NCBI GenBank assembly: GCA_009746045.1
Contig: RPFO01000642.1
Span: 1-33,699, forward strand
DNA length: 33,699 nucleotides
Source: Mesostigma viride
Taxonomy: Eukaryota > Streptophyta > Mesostigmatophyceae > Mesostigmatales > Mesostigmataceae
Direction of reading: 5' to 3'
Part shown: piece by piece, positions 1 to 8,311 of the stretch
Layout: each line of letters starts with the position of its first letter
How positions within the stretch are numbered: position 1 is the first letter of the stretch
Notes under the pieces: model-generated
Database searches by the model: none
Told to the model about the DNA's origin: nothing
What the model saw: the letters and a program-made list of their open reading frames with translations, nothing else
Program-made: the position numbers and the translations under genes

Positions 1-3000
1 TACCACGAACGGCCTACCTGCCACAAGAACGAGGACGAGCTGGGGCATCTGGACGTCCTGTGCCACAAGTGCCACGGGCCGCCCCACGGTGACCCCAAGG
101 ACTGCAAGCGGCCTCCTTACGGCAAGAAGTGTGAGTCTCCCTCTCATGCTGGCTTGAGTGTGCCTGCTTCACCTCTTTCATCTGCATGCCCCACTGTCAG
201 AGCAGTGAGCAGTTCTGGAAAGGGGCTACAGCTGGTTTCAGAAGATTATGTCTCTAAACCAACCTTCACATCTATGGTTCCCAAGGTGTGCAGAGTGTCC
301 CCCTTCGAGGATGCTCATATCAGTATTCAGGAGCTTGCTTTGCAGTTGCACTTCCTTTATGGGCATGAAGTGAGTGCAGAGGTGGTGGCAGCAGCAATAG
401 GGGGGCAGCACTCAGACGTGCTTGCCAGGTGGTCAGATCCCACTGCCAGCATTGTCAGTTCAATGCACCCAAACCCCCTAAGTGGCATGTAGCTACCCCA
501 CCTAAGTGCAAGGGCAGGGTGGTAGGAGATGTCTTTCATATAAAAGGACAATCTTACTTGGCACTTAAAGATGCATGGTCACGGTACACAACCATTGAAC
601 CATTACCTGGAATGGACAAAACACAGTTGCTCAGGGCTCTCTTGATTGCTCAGGCCAGGTACTACCCTGTGGAGGCATTATTACTGGATCAACAGTTCAC
701 GTGTCTTGCCAATGAACCAGGGTGTGAGGCTATTGATCTGGCCGGGCTAGAAGATCATGAGAGGCAAGGCATTATTGAAAGGGCCATCAGGTCCATTAAA
801 ACCCTTGTAGCCAAGGAAGATGGTAATCTGCTGGCTGACAGTGGGTCATATGCTGACAGAGCTCTGTGGTCCACCAGGCTGTGCCAAGTCCTCAACAGGA
901 GGCCACTCATGAAAACCCCACAAGGGGTGATCATTACACCAGATGGATTGCATGCAGGCATTTATCCACCTGAGGTACTAGCCCTATACAATGCACAGCG
1001 AGCACAGACAGCTAGCAGGTTAGCTGTTAAGGATGCAAAGCATCCACGTCCCACCTTCAGAGAAGGGGATCAGGTCCTATTCTACAAGGAGTCGGGACTA
1101 GGCAAGGTGGGTACCTGGCATGGGCCAGCCACCATCCTAAAGTTTAATACCACTGGCAGGACAGTGCTGGTTAAACAAAATGACACGGGAAAGATTCACA
1201 GGTGTTCACCTCACAGGATGAAATTGTATTTTCCAACTGTGTCAGACGTGGCAGAGGAGGAAGAGCTGTTGGCCGACAGCCCTGTACAGTTGCCTGGCAT
1301 CCCAGCGTTGCCCAGTGAGTGGTTGTTTGGAACACCCACTGGTGAGTGTGAGAGCCACACCCATTGTGACACCCAGGTCACCCTTGATGATTGTAGGCAG
1401 TCACTGCAGGCTTGGCCCCCTGCAGCAGAGGGTTACAATGGCAAAACAGGTGAGCAGCAACCTCTCACCTCTTCAATTGTGAACACAGCTCAGCCACTAG
1501 CTATATCTTCCAAACGCAGCCTAGCAGAAGCTGTTCGCATTTTACAATCAGCTCATAGAGCTAAAGCTCAAACTGCTGCAGGATCAGCTAAGGTGGGGAA
1601 GGTTGGGCAGAATGACAATAGCCCATTTACGGTTGCAGTGGACACACAACAAGCCCAGGTCAGCATTATCAGTGCCCTGGCTGTGCCCCACATGCCTTTG
1701 GAACCTTCACCCTGGCACCATGTGGCTGATTTCTCAGGGCAGTCATCCCTCAAGGTACAAGGTCAGGTCATGTTGACTATACTTGGTATCCCCACACCTT
1801 TTCAGGTATTGGAAGGTTATAAAGGTAATGCTTTGTTGGGGGATCCTTTTCTATCTTACCCTGGTGTAATTATCTCCAGTGATAGACTATCCATCCAGGA
1901 CCTGGGTGGTGTTGATCTGAATCATTTCAAAATTTCCCTTCAAAAACTTCTTAACACCAACATTGCTTCTGTAAAATTTGCTACCCCCAAGTATGCCCCA
2001 GGGCAAGAACCTTGTGTGGCAGACTTGGTTCATAACCAAAAACTTCATCCCACCTCCTTTGGATTGGGCAAGCATCAGATGTGGCTAAAATGTCTCCTCT
2101 TTCGTATGAACAGATAGAGCAAGACTGTCGCACCCACATAGGATTCCTAAAATGGGTGGAGGCCTTCAACAAGGCCAGGGAAGAATGGGTAGTGCCAGAT
2201 CCTCTTAGCCCCTCTCACACTCCACCTGTCACACCTATTGACAAAAAGCCTGCAGGGTGCAAGCACTTGCGCCTGAAGTTTGTGTGTAAACATAAGCCAG
2301 CAGCAGATGGGTCAGTCATTTTCCATGCTAGACCTTGTGTGACAGAGTTCAAGGGCACCACTGATCTGACAGAGGCAGAGTTGTACACGCCAGGCATTCA
2401 GCAGACCTCTCTTAAAATCTTGCTGTCTGTCTTTGTGGGTCATCTCAATGTCACGGGGATGACTATGTATGTAAGGCTACAGACATTAAAAGGGCTTTCC
2501 TGAAAGGCTCACCTGAGATAGCACAACAAGTGTGGCATGGTCAGGTGTATGTAGTCTCCACTCCCAGAGTTTGGGCAAAACACATCCCTCAGCAGTACCT
2601 GAAAGCCAACATAGGTGTCGAAGGGCTGCAATCAGCTCCTCGAATTTTCAGGATGTCAGCTCAGGCTGTGTTTGAAAAGCTAGGGGCTATGTATGATGAC
2701 ATAGACCCTTGCTTCTTTGTGGTCCCACACCCTCATGGCATACTCACCTTTGTGTGGCATGGGGATGATCAGCTGATTGCTGGGCCAAGGCGTGCTGTAG
2801 ATGATTTTATACAACAAGTGTCACAGCATTTTGAAATTGGCAAGCAAGTAGAGCTGGGCACCACTGCCATAAAATTTTGTGGCACAATGTTACAACTCCA
2901 GCAGCATCAAAACCAGTGGGTGGGTGCACTTTACTCTCCCAATGATTACATGCACAGCTGCTTGGAGGTTTTGCAAACCAAAATCAAACCTGGAGCCTGT

Positions 3001-3700
3001 CCCACCATTAAAGGCAAGCTGGGGTGGTTGTGCTCAACTTGTGCACCTCACCTGGCTGTGGTTAGCAGAGTTGATGATGATGTCTTGATGCAAGTAGGTC
3101 ACAAAGCCATCACCAAAACTCTCCAGGAAGGCCCTCCCCTTATCTTGCACTCCTTGGATCTCCACAAAACCATTCACATCCAAGCTATGATGGATAGTTC
3201 CATGGAGTCCAGGCAGATTACCAAGTTGCAGGCAAGGGAGTCAGGCTTGTATTTTGTGCAGAATGATGATGCACCCTTGTCTCTCATTTCATGGTACAGC
3301 CGGTTGCATAGACGCAAGGCGGTCAGCAGCAATGCTGCTGAGTGCAGGGCAGTGGTGTCAGCAGTGCTTCATGCCAGGTACTTGAATCATGTGCTGCATG
3401 GTTTGGTTGCAGATGCAAGCAGGCAGCAATGCTGGGGTGGTGGCACACTTGCTCACTGACAGTCAGTCAGTCCTCAGTTTCCTTGCTAACCCCTACGCTG
3501 TGCACACTGATCTTGACTGGGTGGTCCTTAAACAGGAGTCCACCTGCTGGGCGTCCACCCGTCACGTGGAGGACAAACACAACGCTGCTGATGCACTCAC
3601 TAAAGTGCCTCAGCAGGCAGCTGAACAATATCAGCTGTTGTACCACTTGATGAACCCGTATGGCAAGCAGGCAACCCTGCCCCATCGGGGGGACGCCTAG
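1..3700 (+). pseudogene. Gag-Pol polyprotein remnant of copy L (zinc knuckle-IN-PR-RT-RH)
   Basis: Domains in order: CCHC-type knuckle (about 50-110); GAG-pre-integrase H/C finger with LYGHE and HCQHC (350-450); integrase core with GDVFHIK (about 526), LDQQF (about 688) and GIIER (about 770); aspartic protease with VDTQQ (about 1638) and LLGDPF (about 1835); RT with DIKRAFL (2485) and FVWHGDD (2748-2768); RNase H with an AEC Glu and TDSQS (about 3460), ending ADALTK near 3605. Compared with copy R the frame is broken by a lost G in the run at 400-405, extra dinucleotides at about 2075 and 2451, and an extra CATG at about 3397. It also has one extra Gln codon in the protease motif. It cannot make a full polyprotein as it stands. 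Confidence 0.85.
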
Positions 3701-3827
3701 CAGGGTCCTGTTCACCAGGGCCGCCTAGGTAACCCAGTACCCCTTGGGCAGGTCCAAGGGGTAGGTTGTGGCTTCCAGCAAGGGGGTTGGTTGGAGTTTG
3801 TTTTCATGCATCTGCGTGCCCTATGCC

Positions 3828-3833
3828 AATAAA
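3828..3833 (+). promoter_or_regulatory. Polyadenylation signal AATAAA in LTR
   Basis: AATAAA lies 34 bp into the LTR, the usual place for R-region 3'-end processing of LTR retrotransposon RNA. The same signal occurs inverted in copy R near 23131-23136. Confidence 0.5.
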
Positions 3834-4124
3834 ATCTGTTTTGATTTTTTCAACACCATGGAATTTCGTTATGCCCACCTTCATAGGTGGGCAGGGGATG
3901 TATCTCACATTTTTTCTCCACTAGGGTTGTATGCCTTGGTGGATTGGCCTTGAGCTCAGTGGCTCAGGTGCCTCCCATTCAAGTGGAGGGTCAAAGCTCC
4001 CTTGACAGGTGGTTACCCAGGACCCCAGTTCACTGTGGATATCCTGGGCCACCTGGCCTCACTGTTCAGTGGCAGTACAGGCATGGGTGCTGTCATGTTG
4101 TCTAGTACAACGTGCTCAGCCCAG

Positions 4125-4370
4125 GTGCAGGATGCAATATTCCTGTCACCTGTCACCAGGACTTCAGTCACCACTGTGCAGGGCAGGGGTGGCTGGTCCT
4201 CACACGTTGTGCAGGTGCAACGTGGACAGGTCCAGGATGTCATAGTCCTGTCACCTGTCACTAGGACGTCAGCCCCCTCTGTGCAGGGCAGGGGTGGCTG
4301 GTCCTCACATGTTGTGCAGGTGCAACATGGACAGTGCAGGGTGCAATAAACCTGTCTCCTGTCACTCCTC
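4125..4370 (+). repeat. About 105-bp tandem repeat inside the LTR
   Basis: Units begin near 4125, 4230 and 4334 with gtgcagg/gtccagg and share a cctgtcacctgtcac block followed by gtgcagggcaggggtggctgg. The third unit is partial. The same array is present inverted in copy R's LTR (22260-22840), where a 339-bp insertion splits it. Confidence 0.8.
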
Positions 4371-4842
4371 AGGTTGCAGGTAACCTGAGCTCAGTTGACC
4401 CAGCCTGGCTGGGTATTTTTTCTCTGAGTGGGCGATGATGATGGAACAACATGGAACCTCTTAAACGGTTACCTTGGCATTTTTTACAATGGCTCTCTTG
4501 GCTGGTGATGCACTCCCTGGATAGGCAGACAGGCATAGCTATCTCCCTTGTGAGCTCGCGAGGAGGAGGAACTCCCCAGGCATGTTGAGCTAAACGTGAT
4601 GCCATCACAAGTATTGCACGAGTTCTGGGGCCCATCTTTTTCAGTCCAGATGTTGCAGTATGGGTGTCAGTTGCTCAGCACCTCAGTCAGCTTGGAGTCA
4701 GTCTCCTAGCTGGGCAGGATCAGGCTTGAAGTCGCTAGCCTTCAACCTGAAAGGAAAACATAATGGGAGTTAGATGAGATGCTTAGGCTGACACACGGAT
4801 TTCCGGCCTGCGCGCCGCGTATTGCCTACCGCGGCTGAGCGG

Positions 4843-4886
4843 GACACCTCAGTACTGTACGGCAGGGTGTACGGTACTGAGGTGTC
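4843..4886. repeat. Hairpin-forming inverted repeat in LTR
   Basis: gacacctcagtac is followed after a short loop by its exact reverse complement, giving a 13-bp perfect stem with further pairing inside. The counterpart in the inverted LTR is 21723-21766, so the structure is conserved between copies. Confidence 0.7.
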
Positions 4887-5223
4887 ATGTGGACCGATGT
4901 GCGGTTAGTGCCAGACTGTGCCTAGACTCTAGCTCGACCCGCCAGATCCGGGTTATCCGGGTCTGACGGGCCGAGTGTAGTTGATGCTAGTGACGTGGTC
5001 GCATGGCATTGCAGTGTCCAGTTGTCCACTGGTAGGTGCTGCAGGTAGCACTGCCATAGGCATATAGGCGTAGCACTGGGGAGTGCCGCAGCACCCGAGT
5101 TTGCCCAGACGTTCCATTCTGAGCCCTCAAGCTTACACTACTCTCATTGTATTATTGCTAATACAACCATCGTTCCCTTTCAGCTTTCGGCAGTTGTCCA
5201 TCGTCGTTAGACTCGTTCCAACT

Positions 5224-5360
5224 CCGACCCGGCGCGGAAACAACGGCTCGCGTGGTTGGAGGCGTTCATGACGTACTACATGCTGATCGACAACGGCGTG
5301 CCCCCCGGGTTCGCCCCCGCGCACCCCGGCACGGTGACGGGGGAGTTTATGACGGATTGA
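5224..5360 (+). pseudogene. Truncated viral gene, C-terminal fragment
   Basis: The frame is open from the LTR junction to TGA at 5358. It encodes about 45 residues including RLAWLEAFMTYYML and GVPPGFAPAHPG. GC-rich codon use resembles the viral genes that follow and differs from the LTR before it. The N-terminal part has been cut away by copy L's insertion or a later rearrangement. I do not recognise the family. It is taken as viral only from its position at the edge of the viral block. Confidence 0.5.
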
Positions 5361-5477
5361 AGGAGGATGCTGTCGTGGGAGTAAAGTTTATTGTAATTTA
5401 TTTTGTAATAAAAGACTGTCCTTATGTGCGCTCACATATCGAAATTTTTGTCTGATAACAATATTCGGCTACAAACC
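5361..5477. other. AT-rich intergenic spacer
   Basis: AT-rich stretch between the viral C-terminal fragment and the next small ORF, including aataaa near 5408. It may hold the 3' end signal of the upstream gene or a promoter; no specific motif was identified. Confidence 0.4.
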
Positions 5478-5698
5478 ATGCCCTATTATGTGATTCACTA
5501 CCTTACCCCGGCGCACGGGTCAGACAAGGACCCCCAGTTCAGCGGCAGGATCCGCGCGACTGGGAATCGGATGAGATTGCCTGGATCGGCAAATCTGGCA
5601 GAGACGTCGGCGGGGGCGGTGCGGTCGTGCGTCGTGGCCGCCGTGCATGGTTGGCTTGCGTGGGCGTGCGCGAGGGCCACATGGCCGCATTAGAATAG
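5478..5698 (+). pseudogene. Small viral ORF with a frameshift
   Basis: An ATG at 5478 opens MPYYVIHYLTPAHGSDKDPQ. Near 5550 a more protein-like reading passes into another frame (DWESDEIAWIGKSGRDVG) and ends at TAG 5696. The original frame instead runs into low-complexity residues and stops at 5691. This looks like one short gene of about 70 residues with a single indel near 5545-5555. No family recognised. It lies between the truncated fragment and the membrane protein on the same strand. Confidence 0.45.
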
Positions 5699-5787
5699 CT
5701 CACGAATTGAACGAGTCATCTCCCTACGACTCGAGCGAAATGATGGTGAACTGAATATGTATGTTTTGTTTATCCTAGATCGATTCC

Positions 5788-6021
5788 ATGTCCCAGTTCG
5801 GCGCAGTTCTTGTAGAATCCGCGATTGTTGCGGCGGCTATGGCCGGCATTATGACTCTCGTTCATTCGGTGCACATGCAGCAAAACTCGAGGATGGCAAT
5901 GTCACACACTGGTATTTTGCTACAAGTCGGTGTGTCTGCGGCTATCCTGCACGTGTTATTTGAGTTGATTGGTTGGAACAGGAAGTTCTGTCTGCGTTTG
6001 CAAAGGGGCGGGAGGATGTGA
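5788..6021 (+). CDS. Small two-helix membrane protein, giant-virus type
   Basis: Encodes 77 residues. A first hydrophobic segment spans about residues 11-27 (AIVAAAMAGIMTLVH). A second spans about 42-60 and leads into HVLFELIGWNRKFC. The His...Glu...Gly-x-Asn...Cys ending of the second helix resembles a small membrane-protein family I associate with NCLDV genomes; this is recalled family knowledge, not a search result. It would act in the virion inner membrane or the host membrane. The ATG at 5788 was chosen because it directly precedes the first helix. It sits about 105 bp upstream of the DUF5767 gene on the same strand. It appears intact. Confidence 0.6.
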   Translation: MSQFGAVLVESAIVAAAMAGIMTLVHSVHMQQNSRMAMSHTGILLQVGVSAAILHVLFELIGWNRKFCLRLQRGGRM

Positions 6022-6126
6022 TTGCTAACCACTGAGTTATGAATATACGAATTGATCCAACTCTAGATCTATTTGTGTCCAGCCGTGCGCTTCCGGTCGA
6101 GTTCAAATCACGACGCATAGTAGCAG

Positions 6127-7245
6127 ATGTCGACAAAACTCCTGCCCGTGGATATAGAGGACGCGGACGACGGCGCGGGTGGTGGATCTAGAATAAACGC
6201 CCCCATGGTGCGAGGAGGCGCGATGGACAACGTGGACATAGTGGACGACGACGGCGGCGAGTGGCCCGGCCCCATCGGCGCGGTGCCGCTGCACTCTAAA
6301 AAGAGCAAGCACAAGGACAAGAAGGGGGGGGGGAGGAATAAATCGAGCAAGGAGGACATGTTCGACATGCTGGCCAACCCGAAGAAGACCAAGTCGATGT
6401 TCTCGGCTCCCCCGCCGGCTCATCAGCCGATGAAGAAGGGGTTCCAATTCGACCAGTACGGCGACTACGACGGGTACGGCGACGACGAGGGGTACGAGGA
6501 CGATCTGCATTACGGCGAGGACGTGATCGACGACGAGGCCATGATGCCCAGAAAGAGCCCGCAGGAGGTCCACGCGGAGAAGCTGGACCTCCCGCACAAG
6601 CTGCACAGGTACAAGGACAAGGGGTTCGCCGTTCCCAATTTCGACATGCGCGCGAACATCGACGAGATGCGGTTCGAGTGCGACAAGGTGGCGCGCTCGA
6701 TCCAGACCAAGAACGCCATCAACACGATGCGGCAGATGCTGGTGGCCACCACGTCCGCAATGCAGTTCTTCAACAACCGGTACGACCCGATAGGCCTCAA
6801 GCTGGACGGGTGGTCGGAGAGCATACTGGCGAACGTCACGGATTACGACGGGGTGTTCGAGCGGTTGTACGACAAGCACCGGCACCGCGTGTCGATGCCG
6901 CCGGAGATGGAGCTGATGCTGATGCTGGGCGGGTCGGCGATGATGTTCCATATGTCCGCTTCGTTCGCCAGTTCTGGGCTGCCCTCCATGACCGAGATTG
7001 CCAAAACGGACCCCGAGCTGATGAAGAGCATCGTGAAGATGATGATACAGAAGCAGGAGGCCGCCGGGGGGGGCAGCAGGCTCCTCCGCCTCCTCCGCGT
7101 GAGAGCGACGACGGCGCGGGGGCGGAGGGGGGAGTGGCGGGTACGTGATGCGCGGGCCCATGCTGTACAGGCCGGACGTGGCCCCCCCGTGAACATGGAC
7201 AGGGTGGTGCAGGAGGCCATGCCTCCCAGCCCGCAGAGGGACAGT
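6127..7245 (+). pseudogene. DUF5767-family NCLDV protein, 5' part (interrupted)
   Basis: The protein has an acidic and Lys-rich low-complexity N-terminus (to about residue 140). The family core follows at about residues 150-275, with MRFECDKVARSIQTKNAIN, LKLDGWSES and MLMLGGSAMMFHMS. These features match the DUF5767 family, widespread in nucleocytoplasmic large DNA viruses and of unknown function. Downstream of the core the expected C-terminal reading (MRGPM, then VNMDRVV) is spread over different frames, with switches at a G8 run (about 7066), a G6 run (about 7126) and a C7 run (about 7182). This suggests homopolymer indels or sequencing error. At 7246 the gene is cut by copy M; the rest resumes at 13407 in the same frame. 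Confidence 0.8.
7241..7245 (+). repeat. Target site duplication of copy M (left)
   Basis: ACAGT directly before the 5' LTR, matching 13402-13406 directly after the 3' LTR. Five bases is the usual length for Copia-type integrases. Confidence 0.85.
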
Positions 7246-7590
7246 AGTTGAGTAACTCTAGAGCCCTAGGATCTGGCTCTGAGTTCCCCATGTCCGTCCG
7301 CACGCCATCCGCTAGCGTCCGCTCAGCCGCCGGCTATAATCCGGCGGTCCGATGCGGGCGACCGGTCTAAGGGCGGCGCCTAGGGCCGGCGCCACCTAGG
7401 CCCCAGTCCGGGGCCTTATCCGGGTCGGTACGGACGGCTAGCTTGTCCCACGGTTACGGCTAACCGGATAGGGTTTGCTGGCTAAGACATAAACCAGTGG
7501 TGGGCCAGCTCCGACGGTAGTTCTCTGTGTTCACCTTATCCCAAGCTCAACGTGACCGACCGCCATAGCTGAGCCGGTCGGGCTTTAACT
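7246..7590 (+). repeat. 5' LTR of copy M (345 bp)
   Basis: Starts AGTTGAGTAACT and ends GGCTTTAACT, giving AGTT...AACT inverted tips instead of TG...CA. Contains a ccggctataatccgg stretch near 7331-7345 that could act as a TATA-like promoter element. Identical to 13057-13401. Confidence 0.95.
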
Positions 7591-7602
7591 TGTATTCATA
7601 AA
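7591..7602 (+). promoter_or_regulatory. Candidate primer-binding region of copy M
   Basis: The first 12 bases after the 5' LTR are tgtattcataaa. They do not begin with the TGG expected if a tRNA 3'-CCA end primed. The exact reverse complement occurs at 12704-12715 in the element's own 3' region, which might allow an intramolecular pairing. The Gag start follows at 7610. Confidence 0.35.
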
Positions 7603-7609
7603 AATCCCG

Positions 7610-8311
7610 ATGGCTTCCGGTACACGGAGCCGCACGGGCGAACACACAGATACGCCAAGTGGCGAGGCCGCAGGGTCCGTCCTGCCACGCTTTAGTGCGG
7701 ACGAGGCCACGAGGTTGATGCAAACCCTCGTGGCGCAACCGGAACTGGCCAAGCAGTTCAAGCATCTCATGCTGGCTGCTGACGATGCACTAAATCGCGG
7801 CCCTCTCAAGCAAACGGAGGTGCCCGCAGATCTACCGGCCGACTATACGGCGGACGACGCAGCAGATTTTCTAGCTGCTCTCAAGCGTCTGCGCGATGGA
7901 CGCGCAGACAAAGATTCGGAGCTGATTGGCAAGTTCCGTGCAGTATTCTGCAGTACAACAAAGCACCCAAACATTGCCAATCTAGTTCGCATTGCGGACG
8001 ACAACAAACAAACCTGGGAAGTTTTTTACAACGGTCTAGATGCCCACTTGTCGCGGTCTAAGGAAGAGGCCGACGAGCAAGCCTTCAACGACTTCGAGGG
8101 CTATGCAGTTAATAAGGCAAATTTGCCCGGGGCTGCACGTGATTTCCAGGTCTTCGTGCACAAGCACAAGCTGCTAGATACTCTCAAGCCCATTTTCCTG
8201 TGCAATCGCTTTCTCAAGAAATGCGACCTCTCGTCGGATGTGCATCTGACCATAGCGACGGAACTCAAAAAGAAGAGTGCCGTCAGTTTCGACGAGGGCA
8301 TGCTGTATTGA
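7610..8311 (+). CDS. Gag capsid-like protein of copy M
   Basis: Encodes 233 residues starting MASGTRSRTGEHTD, 19 bp after the LTR, with a capsid-like helical middle (about residues 95-215; KFRAVFCSTT, WEVFYNGLDAHL, FLCNRFLKKC). Gag would assemble cytoplasmic virus-like particles packaging the RNA. Its zinc knuckles are not in this frame but in the next one, which overlaps (open from 8143) and is offset by one step back. A polyprotein therefore needs a -1 frameshift in 8143-8311, or an indel has split the gene. The only A-rich candidate is CTCAAAAAGAAG at 8264-8275, which is not a canonical slippery heptamer. Confidence 0.7.
   Translation: MASGTRSRTGEHTDTPSGEAAGSVLPRFSADEATRLMQTLVAQPELAKQFKHLMLAADDALNRGPLKQTEVPADLPADYTADDAADFLAALKRLRDGRADKDSELIGKFRAVFCSTTKHPNIANLVRIADDNKQTWEVFYNGLDAHLSRSKEEADEQAFNDFEGYAVNKANLPGAARDFQVFVHKHKLLDTLKPIFLCNRFLKKCDLSSDVHLTIATELKKKSAVSFDEGMLY

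Larger units (their letters stand above)
1..5223 (+). mobile_element. Copia-like LTR retrotransposon, copy L (3' part, decayed)
   Basis: The window opens inside the zinc-knuckle region of a Copia-type element and runs through integrase, protease, reverse transcriptase and RNase H to a 1.43-kb 3' LTR. The same sequence occurs inverted at 21385-28450 (copy R), roughly 98-99% alike by eye. The LTR ends in AACT at 5223 and viral sequence starts at once. The 5' part lies outside the window, so its target duplication cannot be tested; the five bases after the LTR are ccgac. Classed as Copia-like because integrase precedes RT and RNase H is last, although the protease position is atypical. Confidence 0.85.
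3795..5223 (+). repeat. 3' LTR of copy L (1429 bp)
   Basis: It starts AGTTTG just after a G-rich polypurine-like tract (about 3777-3794) and ends CCAACT at 5223. The start and end are inferred from three junctions that share AGAC-CGTTCCAACT and then diverge: 5223 here, 21385 (inverted) and 31277 (inverted, followed inward by a TGG primer-site-like sequence). The AGTT...AACT ends match those of copy M's LTRs, supporting one family. It contains a polyadenylation signal, a 105-bp tandem repeat and a hairpin, described separately. The partner 5' LTR lies outside the window. Confidence 0.75.

Noticed and set aside
6103-7161. 352-codon minus-strand ORF over the DUF5767 gene
   Set aside because: It is an antisense shadow of a GC-rich gene; its His/Val/Leu-rich composition has no domain pattern.
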